DNA of 12,350 bases from Serpentinimonas sp. (GTDB lineage: Bacteria > Pseudomonadota > Gammaproteobacteria > Burkholderiales > Burkholderiaceae_C), in assembly GCA_025458665.1 (NCBI GenBank), contig JALOSG010000062.1, forward strand, positions 1 through 12,350. The letters run 5' to 3'. How positions within the stretch are numbered: position 1 is the first letter of the stretch; every line of letters begins with the position of its first letter. The notes below the pieces were generated by a model that worked only from the letters and a program-made list of their open reading frames with translations, had not been told where the DNA came from and did no database searches. Positions 1 to 6,344 of this stretch are shown here, piece after piece. A program made the translations under genes and the position numbers.

Positions 1-935
1 TCGATCATGTCGTCCATGATGATGCGAAAGCCGTAGATGTCGGTCACCTGCGCGAAGGACAGGTGCTTCAGGTCCATCTTGCGGTAGACCGAGTACAGCG
101 TTTTCTCGCGGCCCACGATGCGCACGTTGATGCCACGCTGTCCGAACGCCTGTTCCACCTCGGAGCGCACCCGCTCGATCAGGTCTTTCCTGCGGCTGCG
201 GGATTTGGTGAGCGCTTTGTCCAGCGCTTTGTAACGCCACGGGTGCAGGTGCTTGAAGGCCAGGTCCTGCAGTTCGCGGTAGGTGTGGTTCAGGCCCAGC
301 CGGTGCGCAATGGGTGCGTAAATCTCCAGCGTCTCGCTGGAAATGCGGCCCCACTTGCTGCGCGGCATGTCGCCCATGGTGCGCATGTTGTGGGTGCGGT
401 CGGCCAGCTTGATGAGGATGACCCGCACATCCCGGGCCATGGCCAGCAGCATCTTGCGAAAAGACTCCGCCTGGTTCTGCTCCTGTGTATCGAACTGCAG
501 CTTGTCGAGCTTGGTCAGGCCATCGACCAGCTCGGCCACCGGCGCGCCGAATTGTTCGATGAGCTCCTGCTTGCTGACGCCGCAATCCTCCATGGCATCG
601 TGCATGAGCGCCGCCATGAGGGCCTGCGCATCGAGCTTCCACTCGGTGCACTGCTGAGCCACGGCGATGGGGTGGGTGATGTAGGGGTCGCCGTTCTTGC
701 GCAACTGGCCCAGGTGGGCCTGGTCCGCGAAGCGGTAGGCGCGCCGCACCTGCTCCACCTCGGCGGCATTGAGGTAGTCGAGCTTTTCTTCCAGGGCAGC
801 AAAGCTGGCAGCAGCTGCGCTGGCTGCCGCAGCGGTAGGGCCGCTCGCGGTGTCTCTCAAGGACCGTGGCACACCCGCCCCCGCAGGCCGCTGGGGAGAG
901 CCTTTGCCGCGAGAGGTGGCTACCGTGTCCGTCAT
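1..935 (-). CDS. spoT: Bifunctional (p)ppGpp synthetase/hydrolase SpoT, N-terminal part (gene cut by left window edge)
   Basis: Cytosolic enzyme that makes and degrades the alarmone (p)ppGpp. I translated about 311 residues from the ATG at 935. An in-frame TAA lies four codons upstream, so the frame cannot extend further. Residues 1-45 are an Ala/Ser/Gly-rich low-complexity leader. The HD hydrolase domain follows: RKNGDPYITHP (about 79-89), MHDAMED with metal ligands His112-Asp113, LVDGLTKLDK (about 136-145) and IKLADRTHNMRT with Asp179. Next come TLEIYAPIAHRLG and the start of the synthetase domain, with GREKTLYSVYRKM and TDIYGFRII near the cut. The rest of the synthetase and the TGS and ACT regions lie outside the window. 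The hydrolase motifs are intact, and the position beside rpoZ and gmk matches E. coli spoT, so I prefer SpoT over RelA. AAGGGG abuts the ATG, an unusually short Shine-Dalgarno spacing. Confidence 0.95.
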   Translation of the reverse strand, partial: MTDTVATSRGKGSPQRPAGAGVPRSLRDTASGPTAAAASAAAASFAALEEKLDYLNAAEVEQVRRAYRFADQAHLGQLRKNGDPYITHPIAVAQQCTEWKLDAQALMAALMHDAMEDCGVSKQELIEQFGAPVAELVDGLTKLDKLQFDTQEQNQAESFRKMLLAMARDVRVILIKLADRTHNMRTMGDMPRSKWGRISSETLEIYAPIAHRLGLNHTYRELQDLAFKHLHPWRYKALDKALTKSRSRRKDLIERVRSEVEQAFGQRGINVRIVGREKTLYSVYRKMDLKHLSFAQVTDIYGFRIIMDDMI

Positions 936-1008
936 CCCCTTACTTTAGCGCGACTTGGCGCTGGCTGCGCGTGGGGCGCCGCTATAACTCCGATAGTGTT
1001 GTAGCCAC
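936..1008 (-). promoter_or_regulatory. Possible spoT promoter region downstream of the rpoZ terminator
   Basis: If the terminator between rpoZ and spoT works, spoT needs readthrough or its own promoter. Just past the terminator the minus strand reads TTGTGG, then 18 bases, then TATAGC (about 985-1012). This is a weak sigma70-like pair, matching about 3/6 and 4/6 of consensus. The -35 candidate overlaps the T-tract of the terminator. Nothing else in these 73 bases stands out. This is a suggestion from base pattern only. Confidence 0.2.
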
Positions 1009-1031
1009 AAAAAAAGCGCCGGGCGGCGCTT
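1009..1031 (-). terminator. Intrinsic terminator after rpoZ
   Basis: On the minus strand a perfect 7-bp stem, AAGCGCC / GGCGCTT, closes a 4-nt GCCC loop. It runs straight into a tract of seven T (plus strand A at 1009-1015). This is a textbook Rho-independent terminator in the rpoZ-to-spoT direction. It starts 26 bases past the rpoZ stop codon and would end or attenuate the yicC-gmk-rpoZ transcript before spoT. Confidence 0.85.
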
Positions 1032-1057
1032 CTTTCGGGGAGATGGGTGGCAGCGGC

Positions 1058-1261
1058 TCAGACCGGCACTTTCTTGAGCATTTCCAGGCCCACTTTGCCA
1101 TCGGCAATCTCGCGCAGGGCGGTCACGCCAGGCTTGTTCTTGGTCTCGATACGCGGGGCGTGGCCTTGGCTCAGCATGCGGGCGCGGTAGGTGGCAGCCA
1201 GCACAAGCTGGAAGCGGTTGGGGATCTTTTCCAGGCAGTCTTCAACGGTGATGCGGGCCAT
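1058..1261 (-). CDS. rpoZ: RNA polymerase omega subunit
   Basis: This 67-aa protein is the small omega subunit that helps fold and hold beta' in RNA polymerase. The N-terminus MARITVEDCLEKIPNRFQLV is the family signature. Next come the helix LAATYRARMLSQG and the segment TALREIADGKV (about 46-56). In E. coli the N-terminal MAR residues form part of ppGpp site 1 at the omega/beta' interface, and they are present here. The protein is shorter than E. coli omega (91 aa) and lacks its variable C-terminal tail; short forms seem usual in Burkholderiales. An AGGAAAG Shine-Dalgarno (1271-1277) sits 9 bases before the ATG. It lies 48 bases after gmk in the same direction and is followed by an intrinsic terminator. 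Confidence 0.96.
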   Translation of the reverse strand: MARITVEDCLEKIPNRFQLVLAATYRARMLSQGHAPRIETKNKPGVTALREIADGKVGLEMLKKVPV

Positions 1262-1309
1262 GGTATTGAGCTTTCCTAGGGTGTATGGTGCGGGGAGGGA
1301 GCCGGACGT

Positions 1310-1930
1310 TCAGGCAATCTGGAGGGCGCGGAACGTATCGGCGCGGGCCCTGCGCTGTGCGGCAATCTTCAACCGCTGGGCATGCGCAATGGCCTTGAGG
1401 TCGAACAGGGCGCGTTCGAACGACTCATTGATTATAACGAAGTCGAACTCCCCGACGTGGGCCACCTCCTCGGCGGCGTTCTTCATGCGCAGCTCTATGG
1501 TGGCTTCGTCGTCTTCGGCGCGGCGCTGCAGGCGGGCGCGCAGCTCGGGCCAGCTGGGCGGCAGAATGAAGATGAGCGAGGCGTTGGCGAAGGTCTTCTT
1601 GATCTGCACGGCGCCCTGGTAGTCGATTTCCAGCACCACATCGGCGCCAGCGGCTATCTTGTCCTCGATGGCCTTGCGCGAGGTGCCGTAGCGGTTGTTG
1701 TGTACATGCGCCCACTCCACGAACGCATCGGAGAGCACCATGCGGTCGAACTCGGCGTTGCTCACGAAATAGTATTCGCGGCCGTGCATTTCCTGCCCGC
1801 GTGGTGCCCGTGTGGTGTGCGAGACAGACAGCTCCATGCGGGAGTCCACCTCGAGCAGCGCCTTGACCAGGCTCGATTTGCCGGTACCGCTGGGCGCGGC
1901 CACCACGTAAAGGTTGCCGGGATAGTCCAT
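1310..1930 (-). CDS. gmk: Guanylate kinase
   Basis: Cytosolic enzyme that phosphorylates GMP (and dGMP) to GDP with ATP, an essential step in guanine nucleotide supply. The ATP-binding P-loop APSGTGKSS lies at about residues 12-20. The GMP-binding segment SHTTRAPRGQEMHGREYYFVS follows near residues 37-57, then EIDYQGA and the lid region rich in Arg (LPPSWPELRARLQRR). Length is 206 aa, against 207 in E. coli. I chose the ATG at 1930 because GGAG (plus-strand 1936-1939) is five bases upstream, and it begins two bases after the yicC stop. An in-frame GTG at 1936 would add two residues and overlap the yicC stop, but it lacks a ribosome site. Translational coupling to yicC is likely. Confidence 0.96.
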   Translation of the reverse strand: MDYPGNLYVVAAPSGTGKSSLVKALLEVDSRMELSVSHTTRAPRGQEMHGREYYFVSNAEFDRMVLSDAFVEWAHVHNNRYGTSRKAIEDKIAAGADVVLEIDYQGAVQIKKTFANASLIFILPPSWPELRARLQRRAEDDEATIELRMKNAAEEVAHVGEFDFVIINESFERALFDLKAIAHAQRLKIAAQRRARADTFRALQIA

Positions 1931-1932
1931 GC

Positions 1933-2853
1933 TCACTCCAGATTCTGTACTTGCTCGCGCACCTGCTCGATCAGTACTTTCATGTCCACCGAAATACGGG
2001 TCAGCTCCAGGCTGGAGGATTTGGAACCCAGGGTGTTGGCTTCCCGGTGCAGCTCCTGCGTCAGGAAATCCAGCCGCTTGCCCAGCTCGCCGCCCTTTTT
2101 CACCAACCGGTCTATCTCGTCCAGATGGGAGTGCAGGCGGGTGAGTTCCTCGGCCACGTCGATGCGGATGGCGTAGGCGGCGGCTTCGGCCAGCGCCCGC
2201 TCGCGTGCGCCACTGGCGGCAGCATCGGCGGCGGCGGCCCCCAGCGCTTCGTTCCAGCGCTCCAGAAAACGCACGCGCTGCTGTTCCACCAGCTGGGGCA
2301 CCATGGGCTGGGCCTGCTGGGCCAGTGCCCGCAGCTGGGCGGTGCGGTCCAGCAACATGGCCACCAGCCGGGCGCCTTCGCGCTCGCGGGCGGCAGCCAG
2401 TTCCGGAACCACGTCCTGGGCCAGCGCCAACAGCGCATCGGTCAGCCCGCTGGGCGCGGGTGCGCTGCGGCCCAGAGTCTGCAGCACGTCGGCCACAGAC
2501 AGGGGCTGCGCCTGGGGCAGCCAGGCCAGCACCTGGTCCTGCACGTTCTGCAGTTGCTGCAAATCGGCGGCAGAGGGCTTGCGCACGCTGCTGTCGTTCC
2601 TGCCTTCCAGCCAGGCGCGCACTTCCACCTTGCCGCGCTTGATGTGGGCAGCAATCAGTTCGCGCAGGGCTGGTTCGGCGTTGCGCAACTCGTCAGAGAG
2701 GCGAAACGACACATCGAGGAAACGGCTGTTGACCGAGCGCATTTCCATCCCGATGGCCACGGGCGTCGCGCCGTTACCACTCGGGGGCTGGCCGGGCGCG
2801 GGCGCCACCTCGCGGTGGGCCGCTGCGTAGCCGGTCATGCTGTAAACTGCCAT
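1933..2853 (-). CDS. yicC: YicC/YloC-family endoribonuclease
   Basis: This 306-aa protein belongs to the YicC/YloC family. Members have been reported as endoribonucleases; E. coli YicC is linked to small-RNA turnover. The N-terminus MAVYSMTGYAAA is the family signature, followed by MEMRSVNSRFLDVSFRL (about residues 37-53). The C-terminal region from about residue 235 (LTRLHSHLDEIDRLVKKGG, GKRLDFLTQELHREANT, then VDMKVLIEQVREQVQN) is the strongly conserved DUF1732-type block with the acidic and His residues thought to be catalytic. A Pro/Gly-rich insert at about residues 16-33 separates the first two conserved stretches and makes the protein longer than the E. coli one (287 aa). It is the first gene of a minus-strand group leading to gmk and is divergent from the kinase gene. 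Confidence 0.93.
   Translation of the reverse strand: MAVYSMTGYAAAHREVAPAPGQPPSGNGATPVAIGMEMRSVNSRFLDVSFRLSDELRNAEPALRELIAAHIKRGKVEVRAWLEGRNDSSVRKPSAADLQQLQNVQDQVLAWLPQAQPLSVADVLQTLGRSAPAPSGLTDALLALAQDVVPELAAAREREGARLVAMLLDRTAQLRALAQQAQPMVPQLVEQQRVRFLERWNEALGAAAADAAASGARERALAEAAAYAIRIDVAEELTRLHSHLDEIDRLVKKGGELGKRLDFLTQELHREANTLGSKSSSLELTRISVDMKVLIEQVREQVQNLE
1936..1939 (-). promoter_or_regulatory. Ribosome binding site deciding the gmk start
   Basis: GGAG on the minus strand lies within the last codons of yicC, five bases before the ATG at 1930. The alternative GTG start at 1936 would overlap this site, so the ATG is favoured. Confidence 0.6.
2838..2846 (+). promoter_or_regulatory. Candidate promoter for the kinase-phosphatase-rph group
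   Basis: The plus strand reads TGCTGTAAA, a possible extended -10 (TG-N-TGTAAA, 4/6 to TATAAT) inside the first codons of yicC. It would start transcription near 2853, giving a leader of about 50 bases to the ATG at 2907. No good -35 is visible. It is offered because only 53 bases separate the two divergent start codons. Confidence 0.2.
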
Positions 2854-2903
2854 GCAGGTCTTTCAGTGTGTGGGTCTGCCGCTCGGGGCCAACGGCTACG
2901 CCG

Positions 2904-2912
2904 ATTATGTCA
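2904..2912 (-). promoter_or_regulatory. Candidate extended -10 promoter for yicC-gmk-rpoZ
   Basis: The minus strand reads TGACATAAT, an extended -10 (TG-N-CATAAT, 5/6 to TATAAT). Initiation about seven bases downstream would give a leader of roughly 40-45 bases before the yicC ATG at 2853. No clear -35 is visible, as can be the case for extended -10 promoters. The hexamer covers the ATG of the divergent kinase gene, so the two transcription units may interfere. Pattern match only. Confidence 0.35.
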
Positions 2913-3917
2913 AACACCAAGCCCGCTCCCCTGCCTCCCGACACCCTCATCGGGGGTTATCGCATCATTCGCAAGCTGGCGGCGGGTGGCTTCGGGCTCG
3001 TGTATCTGGCGGTGGACAGCTACGGCCAGAAAGTGGCGCTCAAAGAGTACCTGCCTTCCTCCCTGGCCAGCCGCGCTCCCGGCGATTTGCTGCCTACCGT
3101 GCAACCCGAAAAGCTGTCCTTGTACCGGCTGGGGCTGAAGAGTTTTTTTGAAGAAGGCCGGGCATTGGCGCAAATCTCCCACCCCTCGGTGGTGAGCGTG
3201 CTGAATTTCTTCCGCGAGAACGAGACCGTCTATATGGTCATGAACTACCTGGAGGGCGCTTCCCTGCAGGAGTACATCGTCACTGCCCGCGACCTGAAGC
3301 GTTCCAAGGTGTTCCGCGAGTCCACCATCCGCTCGCTGTTCCACGACATCCTGCGCGGCCTGCGCATCGTGCACCAGCACAAGATGCTGCACCTGGATAT
3401 CAAGCCAGCCAACATTTTCATTACCGACGACAACCGCGCCGTGCTGATCGATTTTGGCGCTGCCCGCGAGGTGCTCAACACCGAGGGCAACTTCGTGCGG
3501 CCCATGTACACACCCGGTTTTGCCGCGCCCGAGATGTACAAGCGCAAATCGGCGCTGGGCCCCTGGACCGACATTTATGCCGTGGGCGCCTGCATTTACG
3601 CCTGCATGCAGGGCTACCCGCCCTACGACGCGCCACAAAGGCAGGAAAAGGACAAGCTGGAATCGGCCCTGCAGCGCTTGCGTGGCGTTTACTCCGACAA
3701 CCTCATCGAGCTGGTGCTGTGGTGCATGACGCTGGACCCGCTCACGCGGCCGCAGTCGGTGTTTGCGCTGCAAAAGGAACTGAACCGCGAGGTGGAGCGC
3801 CAGTACAGCCGCATGAGCATTGGCGAAAAGATGCGCCTGAAGCTGGAGAACCTGGTGACGGAAACCCGCCGGGCCAAGCTGCAGCGTGAGGACGATACGG
3901 TCCTGCCCGGGTCATGA
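2907..3917 (+). CDS. Soluble Ser/Thr protein kinase (Hanks type)
   Basis: This 336-aa protein is almost entirely kinase domain. The Gly-rich loop AAGGFGLVYLA is at about residues 25-35, the ATP-anchoring Lys46 in VALKEY, and a helix-C Glu82 or Glu83 in FFEEGRAL. The catalytic loop HLDIKPANI has Asp164 and Asn169, the metal-binding DFG is at 182-184, and the activation segment ends in APE. The usual HRD Arg is Leu here. I see no membrane helix and no sensor domain; after the kinase fold there is only a basic, helical tail ending in EDDTVLPGS. Targets are unknown. The ATG at 2907 places the start just before the conserved fold; a GTG at 2868 would add 13 unlikely residues. No clear Shine-Dalgarno precedes the ATG. 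The stop overlaps the phosphatase start (ATGA), so the two form a writer/eraser pair. Confidence 0.93.
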   Translation: MSNTKPAPLPPDTLIGGYRIIRKLAAGGFGLVYLAVDSYGQKVALKEYLPSSLASRAPGDLLPTVQPEKLSLYRLGLKSFFEEGRALAQISHPSVVSVLNFFRENETVYMVMNYLEGASLQEYIVTARDLKRSKVFRESTIRSLFHDILRGLRIVHQHKMLHLDIKPANIFITDDNRAVLIDFGAAREVLNTEGNFVRPMYTPGFAAPEMYKRKSALGPWTDIYAVGACIYACMQGYPPYDAPQRQEKDKLESALQRLRGVYSDNLIELVLWCMTLDPLTRPQSVFALQKELNREVERQYSRMSIGEKMRLKLENLVTETRRAKLQREDDTVLPGS

Positions 3918-4894
3918 AATTCTCCGTCTACCAGGTCAGCCGGCAAGGCGGACGCGCTGTCAATGAGGACAGACTGGGCTACTGCTACACCCGCGATGCG
4001 GTGCTGTTGGTACTTGCCGATGGCCTGGGTGGGCATCCCGATGGCGAGGTGGCCGCCGAACTGGCCGTGAACACTTTCTCACGGCGTTTCCTGGCGGCTG
4101 CGTCGCCCGATCTTCCCGATGTGCGCCGGTTCCTCATGGACGCCCTGTTGGCGGCTCACCAGGCCATCCTCGACTACGCACAGGCCGCGCGCATGGAAGA
4201 CAACCCGCGCACCACGGTGGTGGCCGCGGTGGTTCAGGGCGGGCGCTTTACCTCCATACACTCCGGGGACTCGCGCCTTTACTGGCTCCGCCAGGGAGAG
4301 GTACTGGACCGGACCCGGGACCACACTTTGCATGAGCAGTTGTCGGGGGAGGCAGCGTGGGCTGGCAGTACCCCGCCGCCAACCTCCGGGGTGGTGGCCA
4401 GTTTCTCGCCTTCGCATCTGGAGGCTGGACAAGCCAACCGCAACATCCTCTTTACGTGTCTGGGTTCCCCGGGGCTTCCGCTGTTCGATGCTTCCCAGGC
4501 GCAGGCGCTCGAGGAAGGCGACCGGCTCCTGCTGTGCTCCGACGGGGTGTGGGGCGTGCAGGATGATGCACAACTGGCCGGGCGGCTTCGTGATGCGCCC
4601 CTGAAGCAGGCAGCCGCTGGACTGGCCGAGGCCTCGGTGGCGGCGGGCGGGCGCCATGCCGACAACACCTCCCTCATTCTGTTCGAGTGGCAGACCCCAC
4701 CCGATTTCCCGGAAACGCAGGTCATCCAGACCGGCGAGATGGCCGCCGATGACTTTGCCTCCACCATACAGATGGCCCCAGCCGCTGAGGCTCTGGCTGA
4801 GCTGGACGCCTTTGACGACGAGGCCATAGAACGCTCCATTGCCGAGATCAACGAAGCCATACGCCGCACGGCCGCCAGCAAGCTGAACCGATAA
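3914..4894 (+). CDS. PP2C-family Ser/Thr protein phosphatase
   Basis: This 326-aa metal-dependent (Mn/Mg) phosphatase presumably removes phosphates placed by the adjacent kinase. PP2C motifs appear in order: NEDR (residues 17-20), LADGLGGHPDGE with Asp36, TTVVAAVV, SGDSRLYWLR with Asp119, RDHTLHEQL, LLLCSDGVWGV with Asp210, and ADNTSLILFEW with Asp250. The metal-binding acidic residues all appear to be kept, so it should be active. There is no membrane segment. A 65-residue acidic tail (about 262-326) extends beyond the catalytic fold and contains ETQVIQTGEM and ASTIQM, ending in a charged helix. Its ATG overlaps the kinase TGA by four bases, indicating translational coupling. rph begins 32 bases downstream. 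Confidence 0.94.
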   Translation: MKFSVYQVSRQGGRAVNEDRLGYCYTRDAVLLVLADGLGGHPDGEVAAELAVNTFSRRFLAAASPDLPDVRRFLMDALLAAHQAILDYAQAARMEDNPRTTVVAAVVQGGRFTSIHSGDSRLYWLRQGEVLDRTRDHTLHEQLSGEAAWAGSTPPPTSGVVASFSPSHLEAGQANRNILFTCLGSPGLPLFDASQAQALEEGDRLLLCSDGVWGVQDDAQLAGRLRDAPLKQAAAGLAEASVAAGGRHADNTSLILFEWQTPPDFPETQVIQTGEMAADDFASTIQMAPAAEALAELDAFDDEAIERSIAEINEAIRRTAASKLNR

Positions 4895-4926
4895 TCCCCG
4901 GTTTGTAGCGTTTGCCTGGGACTTGC

Positions 4927-5703
4927 ATGACTTCATCTTCCGTTTCCATTCGCGCCGATGGGCGTGCCCCGCAGGACTTGCGCCCGGTGCGCATCACCCG
5001 CGGCTTTACCGTGCATGCCGAAGGTTCGGTACTGATCGAGTTTGGTCAGACCCGTGTGCTGTGCACCGCATCGGTGGAAGACCGTGTGCCTCCGCACAAA
5101 AGAGGCAGTGGCGAAGGGTGGGTGACGGCCGAGTACGGCATGCTGCCGCGCTCCACCCACACCCGCAGTGACCGCGAGGCCGCGCGCGGCAAGCAGAGCG
5201 GGCGCACCCAGGAAATTCAACGCCTGATTGGCCGCTCCCTGCGCGCCGTGTTCAATCTGGCGGCGCTGGGCGAGCGCACCATCACGCTGGACTGCGATGT
5301 GCTCCAGGCCGATGGCGGTACCCGCACTGCGGCCATCACGGGCGCCTTCGTGGCGGCGCAAGATGCAGTCAACCTGCTGTTGGCGCAGGGCAAGCTCAGC
5401 CAGAGCCCCATCCTGCACCCGGTGGCTGCCGTGTCGGTGGGGGTCGTGCAGGGCGTGCCTGTGCTCGATCTGGATTACAACGAGGACTCCAGCTGCGACA
5501 CCGACATGAACGTGGTCATGACCGGCGCGGGCCACTTTGTGGAAGTGCAGGGCACGGCCGAGGGCGTGGCCTTCAGCCGGCGCGAGATGGACCAGCTGCT
5601 GGCGCTGGCCGAGGCTGGCATTGGGCAGCTGATGGCGCTGCAGCAGCAGGCGCTGGCCCAGCCATTGCCCCTGCCGCAAACCCAGAGAGCTGTCCAGCCA
5701 TGA
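4927..5703 (+). CDS. rph: Ribonuclease PH
   Basis: Phosphorolytic 3'-to-5' exoribonuclease that trims tRNA 3' ends, releasing nucleoside diphosphates; the family forms a hexameric ring. Family motifs are clear: RADGRAPQDLRPVRI near residues 9-23, EYGMLPRSTHTRSDRE with the following GRTQEIQRLIGRSLRAV, LDCDVLQADGGTRTAAITGAF (phosphate and active site) and DLDYNEDSSCDTDMNVV. At 258 aa it is longer than E. coli Rph (238 aa), through a short N-terminal lead and a Gln/Pro-rich C-terminal tail. I chose the ATG at 4927; a TTG at 4912 would add five residues with no support. Its stop overlaps the rdgB ATG by four bases. Confidence 0.96.
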   Translation: MTSSSVSIRADGRAPQDLRPVRITRGFTVHAEGSVLIEFGQTRVLCTASVEDRVPPHKRGSGEGWVTAEYGMLPRSTHTRSDREAARGKQSGRTQEIQRLIGRSLRAVFNLAALGERTITLDCDVLQADGGTRTAAITGAFVAAQDAVNLLLAQGKLSQSPILHPVAAVSVGVVQGVPVLDLDYNEDSSCDTDMNVVMTGAGHFVEVQGTAEGVAFSRREMDQLLALAEAGIGQLMALQQQALAQPLPLPQTQRAVQP

Positions 5704-6317
5704 GCAGCGCGCCCCTGAAGCTGGTGCTGGCCTCCAACAACCGGGGCAAGCTGGTGGAGTTGCAGGCCATGTTCGCGCCGCTGGGCGTGGAACTGGTGCG
5801 CCAGGCAGATCTGGGCATACCCGAGGCGCAAGAGCCGCACCGCACCTTTGTGGAGAACGCCCTGGCCAAGGCGCGCCACGCCAGCGAGCATTCGGGCCTG
5901 CCGGCGCTGGCCGATGATGCCGGCCTCTGTGTAGAGGCGTTCGGCGGTTTGCCCGGGGTGGATACGGCCCACTACGCCACCCAGTTTGGCTACGAGAAGG
6001 GCGACGACAACAACGTGCGCGCCTTGCTCGAGCAGATGAACAATGTGGCCGACCGGCGTGCCGCGCTGGTCAGCACCCTGGTGGCGGTGCGCGCGCCCTG
6101 GGACCCGGAGCCACTCATTGCATCGGGCCGTGTGAATGGGCTCATTACCCGGGCACCGCAGGGCAGCAACGGCTTTGGCTTTGATCCGGTCATGTACATC
6201 GAGGCGTTCGGAAAGACCTTTGCCGAATTGCCCACCGAAGTCAAGAACGCCCACAGCCACCGTGGCCGCGCGGCGCAGGCCATGCTGGCACTCATGCGGG
6301 AACGCTGGCTGGCTTAG
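5700..6317 (+). CDS. rdgB: XTP/dITP pyrophosphatase (non-canonical purine NTP)
   Basis: House-cleaning enzyme of the Ham1/RdgB family. It hydrolyses dITP, ITP and XTP to monophosphates plus pyrophosphate, keeping deaminated purines out of DNA and RNA. Motifs seen are LVLASNNRGKLVEL (substrate loop, residues 8-21), TFVENALAKARHAS (49-62), LPALADDAGLCVEAFGGLPGV with the acidic pair Asp72-Asp73, and GSNGFGFDPVM, followed by an HRGRA-type C-terminal segment. Length (205 aa) is typical. The ATG overlaps the rph TGA as ATGA, so translation is probably coupled. The rdgB-hemW order is also found in E. coli, which supports the assignment of both. Confidence 0.96.
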   Translation: MSSAPLKLVLASNNRGKLVELQAMFAPLGVELVRQADLGIPEAQEPHRTFVENALAKARHASEHSGLPALADDAGLCVEAFGGLPGVDTAHYATQFGYEKGDDNNVRALLEQMNNVADRRAALVSTLVAVRAPWDPEPLIASGRVNGLITRAPQGSNGFGFDPVMYIEAFGKTFAELPTEVKNAHSHRGRAAQAMLALMRERWLA

Positions 6318-6344
6318 CAGGCCATCGGCTTAAAGGTCCTGAAC

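Noticed and set aside
63..1004. Plus-strand open frame over spoT
   Set aside because: The minus strand encodes an unmistakable SpoT with catalytic motifs; the plus-strand frame has none.
2868..2906. GTG start extending the kinase by 13 residues
   Set aside because: The extra residues are Cys/Trp/Pro-containing and unlike a kinase N-terminus. The ATG at 2907 gives the expected short lead to the Gly-rich loop.
1951..3138. Long plus-strand open frame opposite yicC, about 395 codons
   Set aside because: It is antisense to a clear YicC protein and runs out of frame into the kinase gene. The translation is His/Gln/Gly-rich with no recognisable motif. Long shadow frames are expected in GC-rich DNA.
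4912..4926. TTG start extending Rph by five residues
   Set aside because: It has no ribosome site; the ATG at 4927 is in the expected position for RNase PH.
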